In this document: positions 15,133-25,022 of the stretch, piece by piece
How positions within the stretch are numbered: position 1 is the stretch's first letter
Layout of the letters: the number at the start of each line of letters is the position of its first letter
Source of the DNA: JBBDLF01 sp040879025
GTDB taxonomy: Bacteria > Pseudomonadota > Gammaproteobacteria > Pseudomonadales > Pseudohongiellaceae
Length of the DNA: 64,000 nt
Direction of reading: 5' to 3'
Assembly: GCA_040879025.1 (NCBI GenBank)
Contig: JBBDLF010000033.1
Location: 212,673-276,672 of the forward strand
Position numbers and translations under genes: made by a program
The notes under the pieces: generated by a model
What the model saw: the letters and a program-made list of their open reading frames with translations, nothing else
What the model was told of the DNA's origin: nothing
Databases searched by the model: none

Positions 15133-18062
15133 CAGGAGTCCCGGTTCTGCAGGCGCGGATTGGGGTTGGCGATATAAGTCTTGTAGCTCGTTCGGGGACG
15201 CGTGTTCAGTTCCGCCAGCAAGTGATAATCCAGCACCCCGGCTTTTTCTCGCGACACCTCGCTGTCCGCATCATCCAGATTTCCGAACACGATTGCGTTG
15301 GTCGGGCAGGCAGCCTGGCAAGCAGTCTGCACTTCGCCGTCACGTATCAGCCGATTTTCCTTTTTCGCCTCCCGGCGCGCCGCGCTGATCCGCTGTACGC
15401 AGTACGTGCATTTTTCCATCACGCCCCGACTGCGTACGCTGACGTCAGGATTGCGCAGGGGAATCATGGCCCTGTTCAGTTCCGCGCCGTAATTGTAATC
15501 CAGCCAGTTGAACCGGCGCACTTTGTACGGGCAATTCTGGGAGCAATCACGTGTGCCGATACAGCGATTATAAACCATCGCGTTAAGGCCCTCTGAATCG
15601 TGCAACGTGGCGGCTACCGGGCAGACATACTCGCAAGGCGCGTTCTCGCAGTGCATGCAGGGTACAGGCTGGAAAAATCCTGCCGGCGCAGATGCCGAAG
15701 TTGGCGCATGATAATAGTCCACTCGGATCCAGTACATTTCCCGTCCCCGCAGCACTTCGTCCTTGCCCACCACGGGAATATTGTTTTCAGCTTGACAGGC
15801 TATGGTACAGGCGTTGCACCCGATGCAGTCATTGAGATCTATTGCCATGCCCCAGGCATAGGGTGACTTCGTTTCCGGCATTGCCGGCCGGGGTTCAGGA
15901 TACAGCGATGGGTGGTCCACGGTGGAGTCCAAGCTCTGCGGATTGTCAATGAAAGTTTGCAGATCACTGTGCTTCACCGGTTGTTGAACATCCATTTCAT
16001 AATGTTGTTGCGTGGTGGCCAGCGGGTAGCGTTCACCGGTGCGCCGCAGCCCCGAAAGCGGAGTGAACCACGGTGACGCTGCCGATTGCAGTTTATAGGC
16101 ATTTCCGTAGCCGCCGTCGCTGCCATAACCAAGGCTTAGCGCAAGCGAATCAATCGGTTGGTCTGGCAGGACATAAACCACCGCTTTTGTGCGCCGTCCC
16201 GCCACATCGAGTTCAACAAGATCTTCCGTCACCAGTTGTAAACGTTCGGCGGTTTCAGGGTGAACCTGCAGTGCATTGTCCCAAGTCAGGCTGGTCAGCG
16301 GTTTCGGCAGTTCCTGTAACCATGAATTGCCTGAGAAGCGACCATCGAAAATCCTCGGGTCGGGGTACATCCGGATCTCCAGCGTGCCCGGTTCGAATGT
16401 CGCAGGCGCTGCGTCCTCACCAGCAGGCAGTTGCTGCAATTCGACATTAACCGGGTCTGCGGCGGTTTCACCGATTACGCCGCGCTGCAAAGCGGTTCGC
16501 CAGAATTCCTGGAACGCGTCTTCCGGCAGTCCGGTTTGCTCCCGCCAATACCCTTGCACGGTAGTGTATGCATCACCGCGCAGGTCGCCATTCAACAGCG
16601 CCAGTAGCGCAAACGCTGAATAGCCGCCTGACAGAGGCATGATCAACGGCTGCTGGATCGATACCGTACCCTCAAAGGCCCTGGTGTCACCCCAGGTTTC
16701 GAATTCGTGAGTAGCGGGTATATGCCAGCGACAAAGTGAGGAAGTTGTGTTCCGGTAGAGGCTCCAGTGTGTGGTATCCGGCACTTGTGCAAGCAACTGA
16801 GCAAATTCCAGGTCGGCGGGAGTGTCGTAAGCGGGATCGCCGTCGATTATATACAGACTCTGCACTTCCCCTTCTTGCATACTGGCGACCAGCTCGCGCA
16901 GCGACTGCATCTGACCGTCCTCCCGACCGAGGGGCTGGTGACAGGAAACCGTCACGTCGATGTTTCCCAGTTGAGCATTCAGTGCCTGCGCGACACCATG
17001 AACGGCCGCGGGTTGCTCCGCACCGGCAATGACCAGAGAGTTTCCCCGATTGGCGCGAAGGTCATCGGCCAAAGCCTCAAGCCAGGCAAGATGCGCGGAT
17101 GGGATGTCGGCTTGTGAATCTCCCGTGTCAAGGTTGAACAGACTGCCCAGATGACGAGCGTAATGTTCAACATGCGCAGCCTTCACAGGTAGACGGTGAT
17201 CGGCGCGAATCCCGGTGGGCGTTGCCCTGCTTTCAATAACGTATAGCCGGTTCATACTGGCCGACCCGGGATCACGCCGTAGGCTGAAGTCATGTGCATA
17301 TCGCAGCGAAGCCGGTGTCGCCTCGAGAAAATCGGCATCGAGGGAAAGCACCACCCCGGCACGGTCAAAATGACAGACTGTGTCAAGTGCGGTTCCGAAC
17401 GCCAGCCGATTACCCTCTCGTGCATTGTCTCTGTTCACCGGTTCGTATTCATGCCAGCGCAATCGGGGAAAACGGCGTTGCAAGGCGTCAATACGGGACA
17501 GCAGGGTTGGCGATGAGATTGTCGTGGTTAACAGGTGCAACCCCTCGCCATCCGACTCCAGCCACTGCTCCCGTTCCGACAAGACGTGAGCCTGAAAACT
17601 GCCCCATGTCGCCCCGCTGTCCGCCCGTACGGTGGTGCCAACGCCCGCGGCTTGCTCACGCGGTCGCGTCACGGTGCGCGCACGGGTCGGGTCATACAGG
17701 TTCACCAGTGCCGCCTGGCTGAAAATATCGCTTGCTCCCAGGCTGGCCGGATGCAAGGGGTTACCTTCGATCTTGACCGGACGGCCGGTATGCACCTCCG
17801 CCAGTACACCCACTGCAAATCCACCGACCGACAACGCCGTACTGTAGTAAACCGGTTCTCCGGGCACCCTGTATTCCGGCATGTTCACATAGGGAACGAT
17901 CTGTTCCTGCGGTGCCGGACGGCAGGAAGGCAGCAGTCCCGCAACCACTGAACCCGCCGCCAGTTGCAGATAGCGGCGCCGGTCCAGTGAAAACCCGCCT
18001 CGGTCCGATGCAATCATCCACTCGCGTTCGGGGGTTGGGATTGGCTGTTTCTCTCTCTTCAT
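15132..18062 (-). CDS. actB: Alternative complex III subunit ActB (molybdopterin-like plus four-cluster ferredoxin)
   Basis: A 976-residue periplasmic iron-sulfur subunit. I set the start at 18062 (MKREKQP), where the ATG overlaps the actA stop. An RR-containing, Tat-like signal (DRRRYLQLAAGS) lies near residues 26-37. Residues ~50-700 are a molybdopterin-oxidoreductase-like domain, which in ActB proteins is known to lack the molybdenum cofactor. The C-terminal part has four cysteine clusters (CIGCNACTIAC, CMHCENAPCEYVC, CIGTRDCSQNC and CTYC...CQAAC), as in the NrfC/PsrB family. It accepts electrons from quinol and passes them to the hemes of ActA and ActE. Confidence 0.95.
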   Translation of the reverse strand: MKREKQPIPTPEREWMIASDRGGFSLDRRRYLQLAAGSVVAGLLPSCRPAPQEQIVPYVNMPEYRVPGEPVYYSTALSVGGFAVGVLAEVHTGRPVKIEGNPLHPASLGASDIFSQAALVNLYDPTRARTVTRPREQAAGVGTTVRADSGATWGSFQAHVLSEREQWLESDGEGLHLLTTTISSPTLLSRIDALQRRFPRLRWHEYEPVNRDNAREGNRLAFGTALDTVCHFDRAGVVLSLDADFLEATPASLRYAHDFSLRRDPGSASMNRLYVIESRATPTGIRADHRLPVKAAHVEHYARHLGSLFNLDTGDSQADIPSAHLAWLEALADDLRANRGNSLVIAGAEQPAAVHGVAQALNAQLGNIDVTVSCHQPLGREDGQMQSLRELVASMQEGEVQSLYIIDGDPAYDTPADLEFAQLLAQVPDTTHWSLYRNTTSSLCRWHIPATHEFETWGDTRAFEGTVSIQQPLIMPLSGGYSAFALLALLNGDLRGDAYTTVQGYWREQTGLPEDAFQEFWRTALQRGVIGETAADPVNVELQQLPAGEDAAPATFEPGTLEIRMYPDPRIFDGRFSGNSWLQELPKPLTSLTWDNALQVHPETAERLQLVTEDLVELDVAGRRTKAVVYVLPDQPIDSLALSLGYGSDGGYGNAYKLQSAASPWFTPLSGLRRTGERYPLATTQQHYEMDVQQPVKHSDLQTFIDNPQSLDSTVDHPSLYPEPRPAMPETKSPYAWGMAIDLNDCIGCNACTIACQAENNIPVVGKDEVLRGREMYWIRVDYYHAPTSASAPAGFFQPVPCMHCENAPCEYVCPVAATLHDSEGLNAMVYNRCIGTRDCSQNCPYKVRRFNWLDYNYGAELNRAMIPLRNPDVSVRSRGVMEKCTYCVQRISAARREAKKENRLIRDGEVQTACQAACPTNAIVFGNLDDADSEVSREKAGVLDYHLLAELNTRPRTSYKTYIANPNPRLQNRDS

Positions 18063-18712
18063 CTGTGACACACGGTGCAATCGTCGAGATGACCACGGGA
18101 GATGCCGTATTCCTCCACCAGTCTGAGGCCGACTTCGCGTTGTGCTTCTTCCGGTCGCCAATCACTTTCAAATATCGTTTCCCGCGGCCTGATAAAATCT
18201 TCGGGTCGGCGGTGGCAATCCAGACACCAGCGCATATGCAGGGGATGTTCAGCATAGGTCAGAGCCATTTGCGATACGTCACCGTGGCACACGGTGCAGG
18301 CCACTCCCTTGTTGATATGAATGCTGTGGTCGAAGTAGACATGGTCGGGAAGATTGTTGACACGCTGCCAGCGAAGAGGCTGGTCGTTTATGATACTTTG
18401 CCTTACCGGTTCGAGCATGGGCGACTCATTCCAGATTTGTGAGTGGCAGGTCATGCAGGTATACGTGGTGGGTATTCCGGCGAACTCGCCGGTCTCCACA
18501 CCAGTATGACAATAGCGGCAGTCCAGCCCCACCTCCTGGATATGATGGCGATGACTGAACTGTACTGGCTGTTCAGGCGCCATATGCTCACCGGTATAAA
18601 AATCCGAACGCACGACGGCTATGGCAACGGCTGCGAGCAGCGGGAGGAAGAGAACAATGCCGACAAGGCCTGTCCTCGCGATTGCGTTGGACCAGGGAGG
18701 AAATATCTGCAC
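18059..18712 (-). CDS. actA: Alternative complex III subunit ActA, pentaheme cytochrome c
   Basis: A 217-residue protein with an N-terminal membrane anchor and five CxxCH heme sites (CRYCH, CMTCH, CTVCH, CLDCH, CTVCH), the known ActA pattern. I set the start at the GTG at 18712, giving a VQIFPPWSN start like that of other ActA proteins, with GGAGG about eight bases upstream. A longer TTG frame to 18742 would include the Shine-Dalgarno site itself. It is the first gene of the act-cta operon and lies 111 bases downstream of the GH15 gene, so the main operon promoter is probably in that gap or further up. Confidence 0.93.
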   Translation of the reverse strand: MQIFPPWSNAIARTGLVGIVLFLPLLAAVAIAVVRSDFYTGEHMAPEQPVQFSHRHHIQEVGLDCRYCHTGVETGEFAGIPTTYTCMTCHSQIWNESPMLEPVRQSIINDQPLRWQRVNNLPDHVYFDHSIHINKGVACTVCHGDVSQMALTYAEHPLHMRWCLDCHRRPEDFIRPRETIFESDWRPEEAQREVGLRLVEEYGISRGHLDDCTVCHR

Positions 18713-18823
18713 TAGTGCTGCCTCCGGCACCGGAGGAAACAACAGGCTGTGCCACCGGCACTTTTAACCGTTTGTTTAAGAACCTTATGCATTGATTGGA
18801 ACAGGCCGCGCAAGCTTGTATTT

Positions 18824-20623
18824 TCAACCACTGCGTTGGGCTTGCGAATGAGAACCGATCAGGCGGGCGCTGTTAATCAATCCCAGATGCGTAAGGCTTT
18901 GTGGAAAATTTCCAAGGAATTGCCTGTTCACCGGATCGTACTGTTCCGCCATCAAGCCGACGTCGTTGCAAAGGTCAAGTAATCGCTCGAACAGATCCTC
19001 GGCATCCTGGTGCCGCCCCGCAAGAAGATAATTGTCCGCCAGCCAAAATGAGCAAAGCAGAAATGCACCTTCGTTACCTGTACTTTCCACATTGCATCTG
19101 TTTAATTCACCGCTGTACCGATAGACGAAGCCATTTTTGCACAGCTGCTGTTCTATCGCGGTCACCGTCTTGATCATGCGCCGGTCCGTGGCTGGTAAAA
19201 ATCCGACGAGCGGTATCATCAGTAAACTGGCGTCCAGATCTTCAGTATCAAACTGCTGGGTGAAGTAACCGTGCTCCGAGTGTACGCCGTGGGAGAGTAC
19301 CTGCTGCCTGATCTCGTCGCGAGTTTGACACCAACGCTCAATCGGAGCCGGCAGATTGAACCGCCGCGCGTCCTGAATCGACCGGTCAAAGGCAACCCAG
19401 GCCATCACCTTTGACAAGGTCAACTGGCGGTAAGGTCCGCGAACCTCCCAGAAACCGGCGTCGGGTTCCCGCCATCGCGCCTCCAGATGATCAAGTACAC
19501 GGCATTGCAATTCCCATACCCCGGGTTGCAGCTTAAGTCCGCTGTTTCGCGCCACGTGCAACACGTCCATCAGTTCGCCACGCAGATCCATCTGGTATTG
19601 CCGGCTGGCCGCATTGCCGACTCGCACGGGACGGGAGTTCAGATAGCCCGGAAGCTGTTCGAGTATTGCCTCCTCCCCGGCAATGCGTCCCTCAATCGTG
19701 TATAGCGTCCGCAACGGGCCATCGTGATTGCGCAAAGCATCCTCCAGCCAATCCAGCCAGGCGGTGGCCTCGGACTGATAGTTGCAGGTAAGAAGCACAT
19801 CGAGAACCAGCGTTGCATCCCGTAACCAGCAGAAACGATAGTCCCAGTTGGCGTCGCCGCCGGGAATTTCCGGCAGGGAAGTCGTTGCTGCGGCCACCAT
19901 CGCTCCGCTGGGCTGGTACGTTAGTGCCTTGAGCGTGATGAGAGAGCGCATAACCACGTCTCCCCAGCGACCGTCATAGCTGTTTTTGTCAGCCCAGTCT
20001 TCCCACCATTTTACACACTGCGATTGTGCGGCGAAGGCATCCGTGTCCGCTGCCCAGGCAAGCCGATCAGGCCTGTCGCATTCATGATGGGAGAGTACAA
20101 ACCAGTGCTGGTCTCCACCCGCCACGTTGAACTTTATACTCAACTGATCGTTTTCCAGGTGCTTGTCTGTCAATGAGATGTCAGATGAGAGAAGCAGCTG
20201 TTCGTCATCGTGATAAAATTTAACCTGTTTACCTGCATCGATCCCCGGTGTGGCCAAGCCGTACTCGAACCGGGGCGCGCAGTTCATCCTCATTGTCAGA
20301 TTTCCACTCAGACCGCGCACGATGCGTATTAGTGAACAACCCTGCAACGGCATGAAATCTGTAATGCTGACCGAACCGGCGCTACCATGAAATCGCGTCT
20401 CCAGCACCAGCGTGTTAGCGAGATAGAAGCGTTCGGATTCACATTCCTCAGTAGGGGTAATCAGCCATTGGCCGTTTTGTTCCGATCCCAGTAACGCGGC
20501 AAAACACGCCGACGTGTCGAATTTCACCGGACAGAACCAGTCGATGGAACCGGTCTTTGAAACCAGTGCCACGGTCCGTAGATTACCGATCAGGGCATAA
20601 TCGCCGATCAGTGCCGGTTTCAT
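18824..20623 (-). CDS. Glycoside hydrolase family 15 protein (glucoamylase/trehalase-like)
   Basis: A 599-residue cytoplasmic protein with the bacterial GH15 layout: an N-terminal domain beginning IGDYALIGNLRTVAL...GSIDWFCP, then an (alpha/alpha)6 domain containing DANWDYRFCWLRDATL (catalytic area), SKVMAWVAFDR and STGNEGAFLLCSFWLADNYL. Members hydrolyse alpha-1,4 glucans or trehalose, and sequence alone does not decide which. A GGAGG site lies about ten bases before the ATG. It is the last gene of the operon starting at 28186, 37 bases after the SDR gene. A link to the trehalose/glucan metabolism at 0.5-6 kb is possible but is inference. Confidence 0.88.
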   Translation of the reverse strand: MKPALIGDYALIGNLRTVALVSKTGSIDWFCPVKFDTSACFAALLGSEQNGQWLITPTEECESERFYLANTLVLETRFHGSAGSVSITDFMPLQGCSLIRIVRGLSGNLTMRMNCAPRFEYGLATPGIDAGKQVKFYHDDEQLLLSSDISLTDKHLENDQLSIKFNVAGGDQHWFVLSHHECDRPDRLAWAADTDAFAAQSQCVKWWEDWADKNSYDGRWGDVVMRSLITLKALTYQPSGAMVAAATTSLPEIPGGDANWDYRFCWLRDATLVLDVLLTCNYQSEATAWLDWLEDALRNHDGPLRTLYTIEGRIAGEEAILEQLPGYLNSRPVRVGNAASRQYQMDLRGELMDVLHVARNSGLKLQPGVWELQCRVLDHLEARWREPDAGFWEVRGPYRQLTLSKVMAWVAFDRSIQDARRFNLPAPIERWCQTRDEIRQQVLSHGVHSEHGYFTQQFDTEDLDASLLMIPLVGFLPATDRRMIKTVTAIEQQLCKNGFVYRYSGELNRCNVESTGNEGAFLLCSFWLADNYLLAGRHQDAEDLFERLLDLCNDVGLMAEQYDPVNRQFLGNFPQSLTHLGLINSARLIGSHSQAQRSG

Positions 20624-20660
20624 GTAACGGATAACCTCCGCATCAGTTTTTCGGTAGGAC

Positions 20661-21683
20661 TCATCCCGGCCCGTTCGCCATCGACAGCCGGGTCACCACC
20701 ACCGCTGCAGCGACGACGACGATAAAGACGATCCACACAAGCCGGCGATGACGGCTGTACAGCCATTGCCAGCTGACCTTTCGGGAGTGCGCATCAAAGC
20801 GACCGTGGCTACCGAAATCGCCCGGGACCGTAGTGAACAGGTTATCGCCACCGACGGTAACCGCTCTGTCCGCAGTCGTATCCATCTGGCCGGACCAGGC
20901 CATCCGGCAGACTTTGCGGTCGGTGAATCCAGGGAACAGCCTGGTCCCGATAATCGCTTTCGCGGCGGGAAACCCTACCCACCACTCACGACGCCTGTGA
21001 GTCGCGGCGAACACCAGTGCACGCGCCGCCAGTTCGGGCTGGAAAATTGGAGGAACAGGCTGCGGCGGTGCGTCCAGTCGCGACCGCGCCCATTGAAACT
21101 GGGGTGTGTTGAACGCCGCCAACTGCACCATCGTGACATGTACCGCGCTGCGCTCATGCATCAATTCAACACGAACCGCATCGGTGAATCCACGAATCGC
21201 AAACTTGGCCCCGCAATAGGCTGACTGAAGCGGAATCGAACGATAGGCCAATGCCGAGCCTGCTTGAACGATAGTTCCATGATTGCGTCGCCGCATGTGC
21301 TTGAGCGCGGCCTTTGTACCATGAACCGTTCCCAGATAGGTCACCTCCGTCACGCGCCTGAACTCATCGGCGCTCATCTCCTCGAATGGCGAAAATATTG
21401 TCACCATGGCGCAATTGATCCAGACATCAATGGCGCCGAGCTCTTCCTCGACACGATCCGCCGCGCGATTCATCGCCGCCGCGTCGGCAACATCTCCCAC
21501 CATGACCAGCCCGGTTCCACCGGCCTCATGTATCCGATGAACGACTTCTTCCAGGCGATTTCTGTCACGGGAAATTAATCCCACGGACGCGCCTTGCCTG
21601 GCGAATTCGAGCGCGGTTGCACGACCGATGCCCGCTGATGCACCGGTGATCACTACCACCTTGTGATTTTGCTTCATCATCAA
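20661..21683 (-). CDS. Short-chain dehydrogenase/reductase with C-terminal membrane helix
   Basis: A 340-residue SDR. It has the NAD(P) motif TGASAGIG (13-20), the catalytic S143, Y156 and K160 (YCGAK), and a C-terminal extension of about 90 residues ending in a predicted membrane helix (about 312-332, WIVFIVVVAAAVVVT). The substrate is unknown. The tail would tether the enzyme to the inner membrane. Its ATG overlaps the stop of the sensory-rhodopsin-transducer-like gene (ATGA type). It belongs to the 18.8-28.2 kb operon. Confidence 0.9.
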   Translation of the reverse strand: MMMKQNHKVVVITGASAGIGRATALEFARQGASVGLISRDRNRLEEVVHRIHEAGGTGLVMVGDVADAAAMNRAADRVEEELGAIDVWINCAMVTIFSPFEEMSADEFRRVTEVTYLGTVHGTKAALKHMRRRNHGTIVQAGSALAYRSIPLQSAYCGAKFAIRGFTDAVRVELMHERSAVHVTMVQLAAFNTPQFQWARSRLDAPPQPVPPIFQPELAARALVFAATHRRREWWVGFPAAKAIIGTRLFPGFTDRKVCRMAWSGQMDTTADRAVTVGGDNLFTTVPGDFGSHGRFDAHSRKVSWQWLYSRHRRLVWIVFIVVVAAAVVVTRLSMANGPG

Positions 21684-22063
21684 TCGGTTCCGAATGCCAG
21701 CGTAGACAGCAGGGATATATTTCCCAACCGGGTATCCAGACGCGTGTGCTGCACGACAACAGGAACGCTCGATTGGATAAGGCAGGCGTAATCCGTTTCG
21801 CGGGGTATCGGCTCAGGATCGTTGAGTTCGTCAAAGCGCAAATGCAGCGTTCGTTGCGCATTGACAACGACTTTGTAGGGCCCCGCCGGATCGCGGTCGC
21901 TGAAATAGATAGTCAATTCGATGTACGCGTTTTCTTCACCGGCGTTTAATACACACGCCGTTTCATGGCTGCGAAGTCCACGGTTGTCCTTGTGAGGTCC
22001 GGCCTCCGGAATGAAACCTTCGGGAATTATCCACTGCGTTTTGCCGGGCGCAATGCTGTTCAT
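21680..22063 (-). CDS. Sensory rhodopsin transducer (ASRT) family protein
   Basis: A 127-residue soluble beta-rich protein that closely resembles the Anabaena sensory rhodopsin transducer throughout. It shares a GKTQWIIPEGFIP start, SHETACVLNAGEENA, ELTIYFSDRDPAGPY, HLRFDELNDPEPIPRETD and VVVQHTRLDTR. In Anabaena this protein forms a tetramer that binds the rhodopsin and has been proposed to bind DNA or small molecules. Many homologues occur in genomes without rhodopsin, next to sugar or organic acid metabolism genes, as here. There is no rhodopsin gene in the window. The gene overlaps both neighbours by four bases, so it is firmly part of the operon. Confidence 0.9.
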   Translation of the reverse strand: MNSIAPGKTQWIIPEGFIPEAGPHKDNRGLRSHETACVLNAGEENAYIELTIYFSDRDPAGPYKVVVNAQRTLHLRFDELNDPEPIPRETDYACLIQSSVPVVVQHTRLDTRLGNISLLSTLAFGTD

Positions 22064-25005
22064 TTGCCTTCCCGCCCCCCGCTGCGTTCATCACTAACGG
22101 TGATGAGTCGAACCGGGTCGCCCTCGCGCAAACTCAGCTCCAGCAACTCGGACAGATTCAAAGGAGTGCGTCCGGTTGACTGCCTGATCTGCTCCCGGCA
22201 ACTGAACCCATTGGTAACGATCAGGGTTTCATCGCCGACCGCATTCACCGCGGGAAGCAACTTGTGTTCAGCGATTCGTTGCGATACCTCGAAATTGCTG
22301 TTCTTGAATCCGAATGATCCCGCCATTCCGCAACAGGTATTCGGGGTCATCCTGTAATCAAGCCCCATGTTCCGGAACAGGGTTCGTTCGGAATTCACGT
22401 CCAGTGAGGCATGCTGATGGCAATGTATATGAATCAGCGCACGCCGGGTTAACCGCCGCGGCCGATACTGAATTTTCTCCAGGTATTCCGACAACAGGAA
22501 ACTCTGCGACGCCAGTTTATGAGCACGTTCATCGGCCGGAAACAACTGGGGAAGTTCATCACGAAAACTCGCTACGCAACTCGGCTCGAGACCGACCACC
22601 GGAATGTTTTCCATAATCGACCGTTCCAGCGTATCAAGAACCTGGCGCAGCTGGACGCGGGCCAGCTCCAGCATACCTTCCGCAAACAATGGCAGCGCGC
22701 AACACAAAGGCCGTGGCGGAACTTCCACCTGGCAGCCGGCCGCTTCCAATACCCGAACAGCTGCCTTTAACGTGTCCGGATAGAAATAATTGTTGAAGGT
22801 ATCGGGCCACAGGACAACCCGGCGTCCTTCAGTAACTTCCGTGTCTCTGGCGGCGAACCATTTGGTAAAATTGACATCAGCATAGGGGGGAATATTCCGT
22901 TGCGGAGCAATGCCGCCCACCCATTTGAACAGTTTGCTTATTCCAGGCGTTTGAGTGACTGCGTTCACCAATGAGGGCACCCGCGCCGCGATTCGGCTCC
23001 ACCACCAGATCAGTCCCATGCTGTAGGCGGAAACAGGCCGCAGCCTGTGCCGATAATGATGAGACATGAATTCGGCTTTCATCGCCGCCATATCCACGCC
23101 TACCGGGCAATCGGTCTTGCAGGCCTTGCAGGACAGGCACAGATCCAGCGACTCTCTTACCGCTTTGCTCCGCCAGCCGTCGCTGATCACATCGCCCTTG
23201 AGCATTTCAAACAACATTCTGGCACGCCCTCGGGTACAGTCCTTTTCTTCCATCGTTGCCCGATAGCTGGGACACATGACACCGTCGTCAAAATCCCTGC
23301 AAACGCCTATGCCGACACACCGGTTGGCGGCCATGGAAAAACTGTGGTCGTCTTCGGGAAAATCCAGATTGGTATTCACGGCCGGCAGCAGCGTGTCCGG
23401 TCCTTTGCGCAGACAGGCATCCATTGGATAGGGATCGACTATTTTACCCGGATTCATTTTCCAGTCCGGGTCCCAGATTGCTTTGAATTCCCGGAATGCG
23501 GCAGTGAGTTCCTCGCCATACATTCGCGGCATCAATTCACCCCGAACCTGTCCGTCACCATGTTCTCCAGAAAGCGACCCACCGTAGGAAACCACCATGT
23601 CCGCCGCATCCTGCATGAATTTTCCCCATTGGCGCATACCACTTTCGGATTCGAGGTCAAAATTGATTCGGCAGTGTATGCACCCTTGACCAAAATGTCC
23701 GTACAGAGCAGCTTCGTATCCATGCGCGTGCATCAGTTCACGGAAATCACGAAGGTAGCTTCCGACTTTTTCCGGAGGAACCGCGGCGTCTTCCCATCCT
23801 GGATGAGCGGCGCCCAGCGTGGGATGGCGCGATGTCGCGGCGAGGCCGGCCTCCCTCACCTTCCAGAAATTGACCTGGAGCCGCGGTTCAGTAATCAGAC
23901 AAAGCCCCGTGATTTCCGGCTGGGTTTCCAGAAAGCTCTGTAGACGCTGAGCCTTTCCGTGGGCTTCTTCTTCCGTGTCACCGCCAAATTCGATCAGTAG
24001 CCAGCTATTGCCTTCGGGTAACTGGCGCCGCTCATCCACATGCAATTTCCTGGTAGCCATCGACTCGATCAGCACGGAATCAATACCTTCCAGACCTATC
24101 GGTTCGTACTCCAGAATGTCGGGAACATGGTCTCCGCAGGCATAGACATCCTTGTATCCGGCAATCAGCAACACCCGACGCGGTGGACTGGGGACAAGTT
24201 TCAGTTCGGCGGACAAGGCGATCGCGCAAGTTCCCTCCGAGCCAACCAGCGCCCTGGCTACGTTAAATCCTCTCTCCGGCAGCAACTCGTCAAGGCTGTA
24301 GCCGGACACTCGTCTGGGAATGTCGGGAAAGCGCGAACGGACGAGGTCGCCATAGCGGTCACGCAGATCGCGCAATCCCCGATAGATTTCTCCACGATGC
24401 CCGCCATGAGCAATAATAGCCGCCAGATCAGACTCGCTGGTATAACCTACTTCCATTCGTTCACCGCGGTAGGTCACAACTTCCAGGGACTCGACGTTGT
24501 CGGCGGTGCGTCCCCCCATCAGAGAATGCACTCCGCAGGAGTTATTGCCTATCATTCCGCCCAATGTATTATGGCTGTGTGTGGAAGGGTCCGGCGCGAA
24601 TGTCAGATGATGTATCTCCGCTGCGTTGCGCAGTTCATCCAGCACACATCCCGGCTGCACCCGGGCCACCTTTTGTTGTGGATCGATCGATTGAATATTG
24701 TGCATGTATTTGGAAAAATCCAGCACGACGGCAACGTTGCAGCATTGCCCGGCAAGACTGGTGCCCGCACCCCGGGGCATCACCGGCACTTCGAATTTCC
24801 GGCAAATCGCCAAGGTTTCCTGAACATCAGCGGAGCTTCGCGGGACAACCACACCAATGGGGACTTCACGATACAATGAACCATCGGTGGCATACAGAGC
24901 GCGGCTGCCTTCGTCGAACCGCACTTCTCCCCTTACGGCGGACTGTAATTGCCGGCCGAGCTGCCTTGTCAGCTTGGCTGAGTAACTTTTGCCTGGCGCT
25001 TCCAT
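22060..25005 (-). CDS. FAD-linked oxidase fused to Fe-S/CCG domains (GlcD/D-lactate dehydrogenase type)
   Basis: A 981-residue fusion. Residues ~20-280 are an FAD_binding_4 domain (MPRGAGTSLAGQCCN, NNSCGVHSLMGGRTADN). Residues ~300-530 are the FAD-oxidase C domain ending in GHFGQGCIHCRI and SGEHGDG. Residues ~560-680 carry two ferredoxin clusters, one ending in CLSCKACKTDCP. The rest has paired CCG-type cysteine motifs (CCALP, CHQHASL, CCGMAGSFG). Enzymes of this build oxidise 2-hydroxy acids such as D-lactate, glycolate or D-2-hydroxyglutarate and feed electrons to quinone or a carrier. The exact substrate is not readable. It lies 17 bases downstream of the enolase-superfamily gene. Confidence 0.92.
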   Translation of the reverse strand: MEAPGKSYSAKLTRQLGRQLQSAVRGEVRFDEGSRALYATDGSLYREVPIGVVVPRSSADVQETLAICRKFEVPVMPRGAGTSLAGQCCNVAVVLDFSKYMHNIQSIDPQQKVARVQPGCVLDELRNAAEIHHLTFAPDPSTHSHNTLGGMIGNNSCGVHSLMGGRTADNVESLEVVTYRGERMEVGYTSESDLAAIIAHGGHRGEIYRGLRDLRDRYGDLVRSRFPDIPRRVSGYSLDELLPERGFNVARALVGSEGTCAIALSAELKLVPSPPRRVLLIAGYKDVYACGDHVPDILEYEPIGLEGIDSVLIESMATRKLHVDERRQLPEGNSWLLIEFGGDTEEEAHGKAQRLQSFLETQPEITGLCLITEPRLQVNFWKVREAGLAATSRHPTLGAAHPGWEDAAVPPEKVGSYLRDFRELMHAHGYEAALYGHFGQGCIHCRINFDLESESGMRQWGKFMQDAADMVVSYGGSLSGEHGDGQVRGELMPRMYGEELTAAFREFKAIWDPDWKMNPGKIVDPYPMDACLRKGPDTLLPAVNTNLDFPEDDHSFSMAANRCVGIGVCRDFDDGVMCPSYRATMEEKDCTRGRARMLFEMLKGDVISDGWRSKAVRESLDLCLSCKACKTDCPVGVDMAAMKAEFMSHHYRHRLRPVSAYSMGLIWWWSRIAARVPSLVNAVTQTPGISKLFKWVGGIAPQRNIPPYADVNFTKWFAARDTEVTEGRRVVLWPDTFNNYFYPDTLKAAVRVLEAAGCQVEVPPRPLCCALPLFAEGMLELARVQLRQVLDTLERSIMENIPVVGLEPSCVASFRDELPQLFPADERAHKLASQSFLLSEYLEKIQYRPRRLTRRALIHIHCHQHASLDVNSERTLFRNMGLDYRMTPNTCCGMAGSFGFKNSNFEVSQRIAEHKLLPAVNAVGDETLIVTNGFSCREQIRQSTGRTPLNLSELLELSLREGDPVRLITVSDERSGGREGK

Positions 25006-25022
25006 TCAGTTCCTGATCGGGT

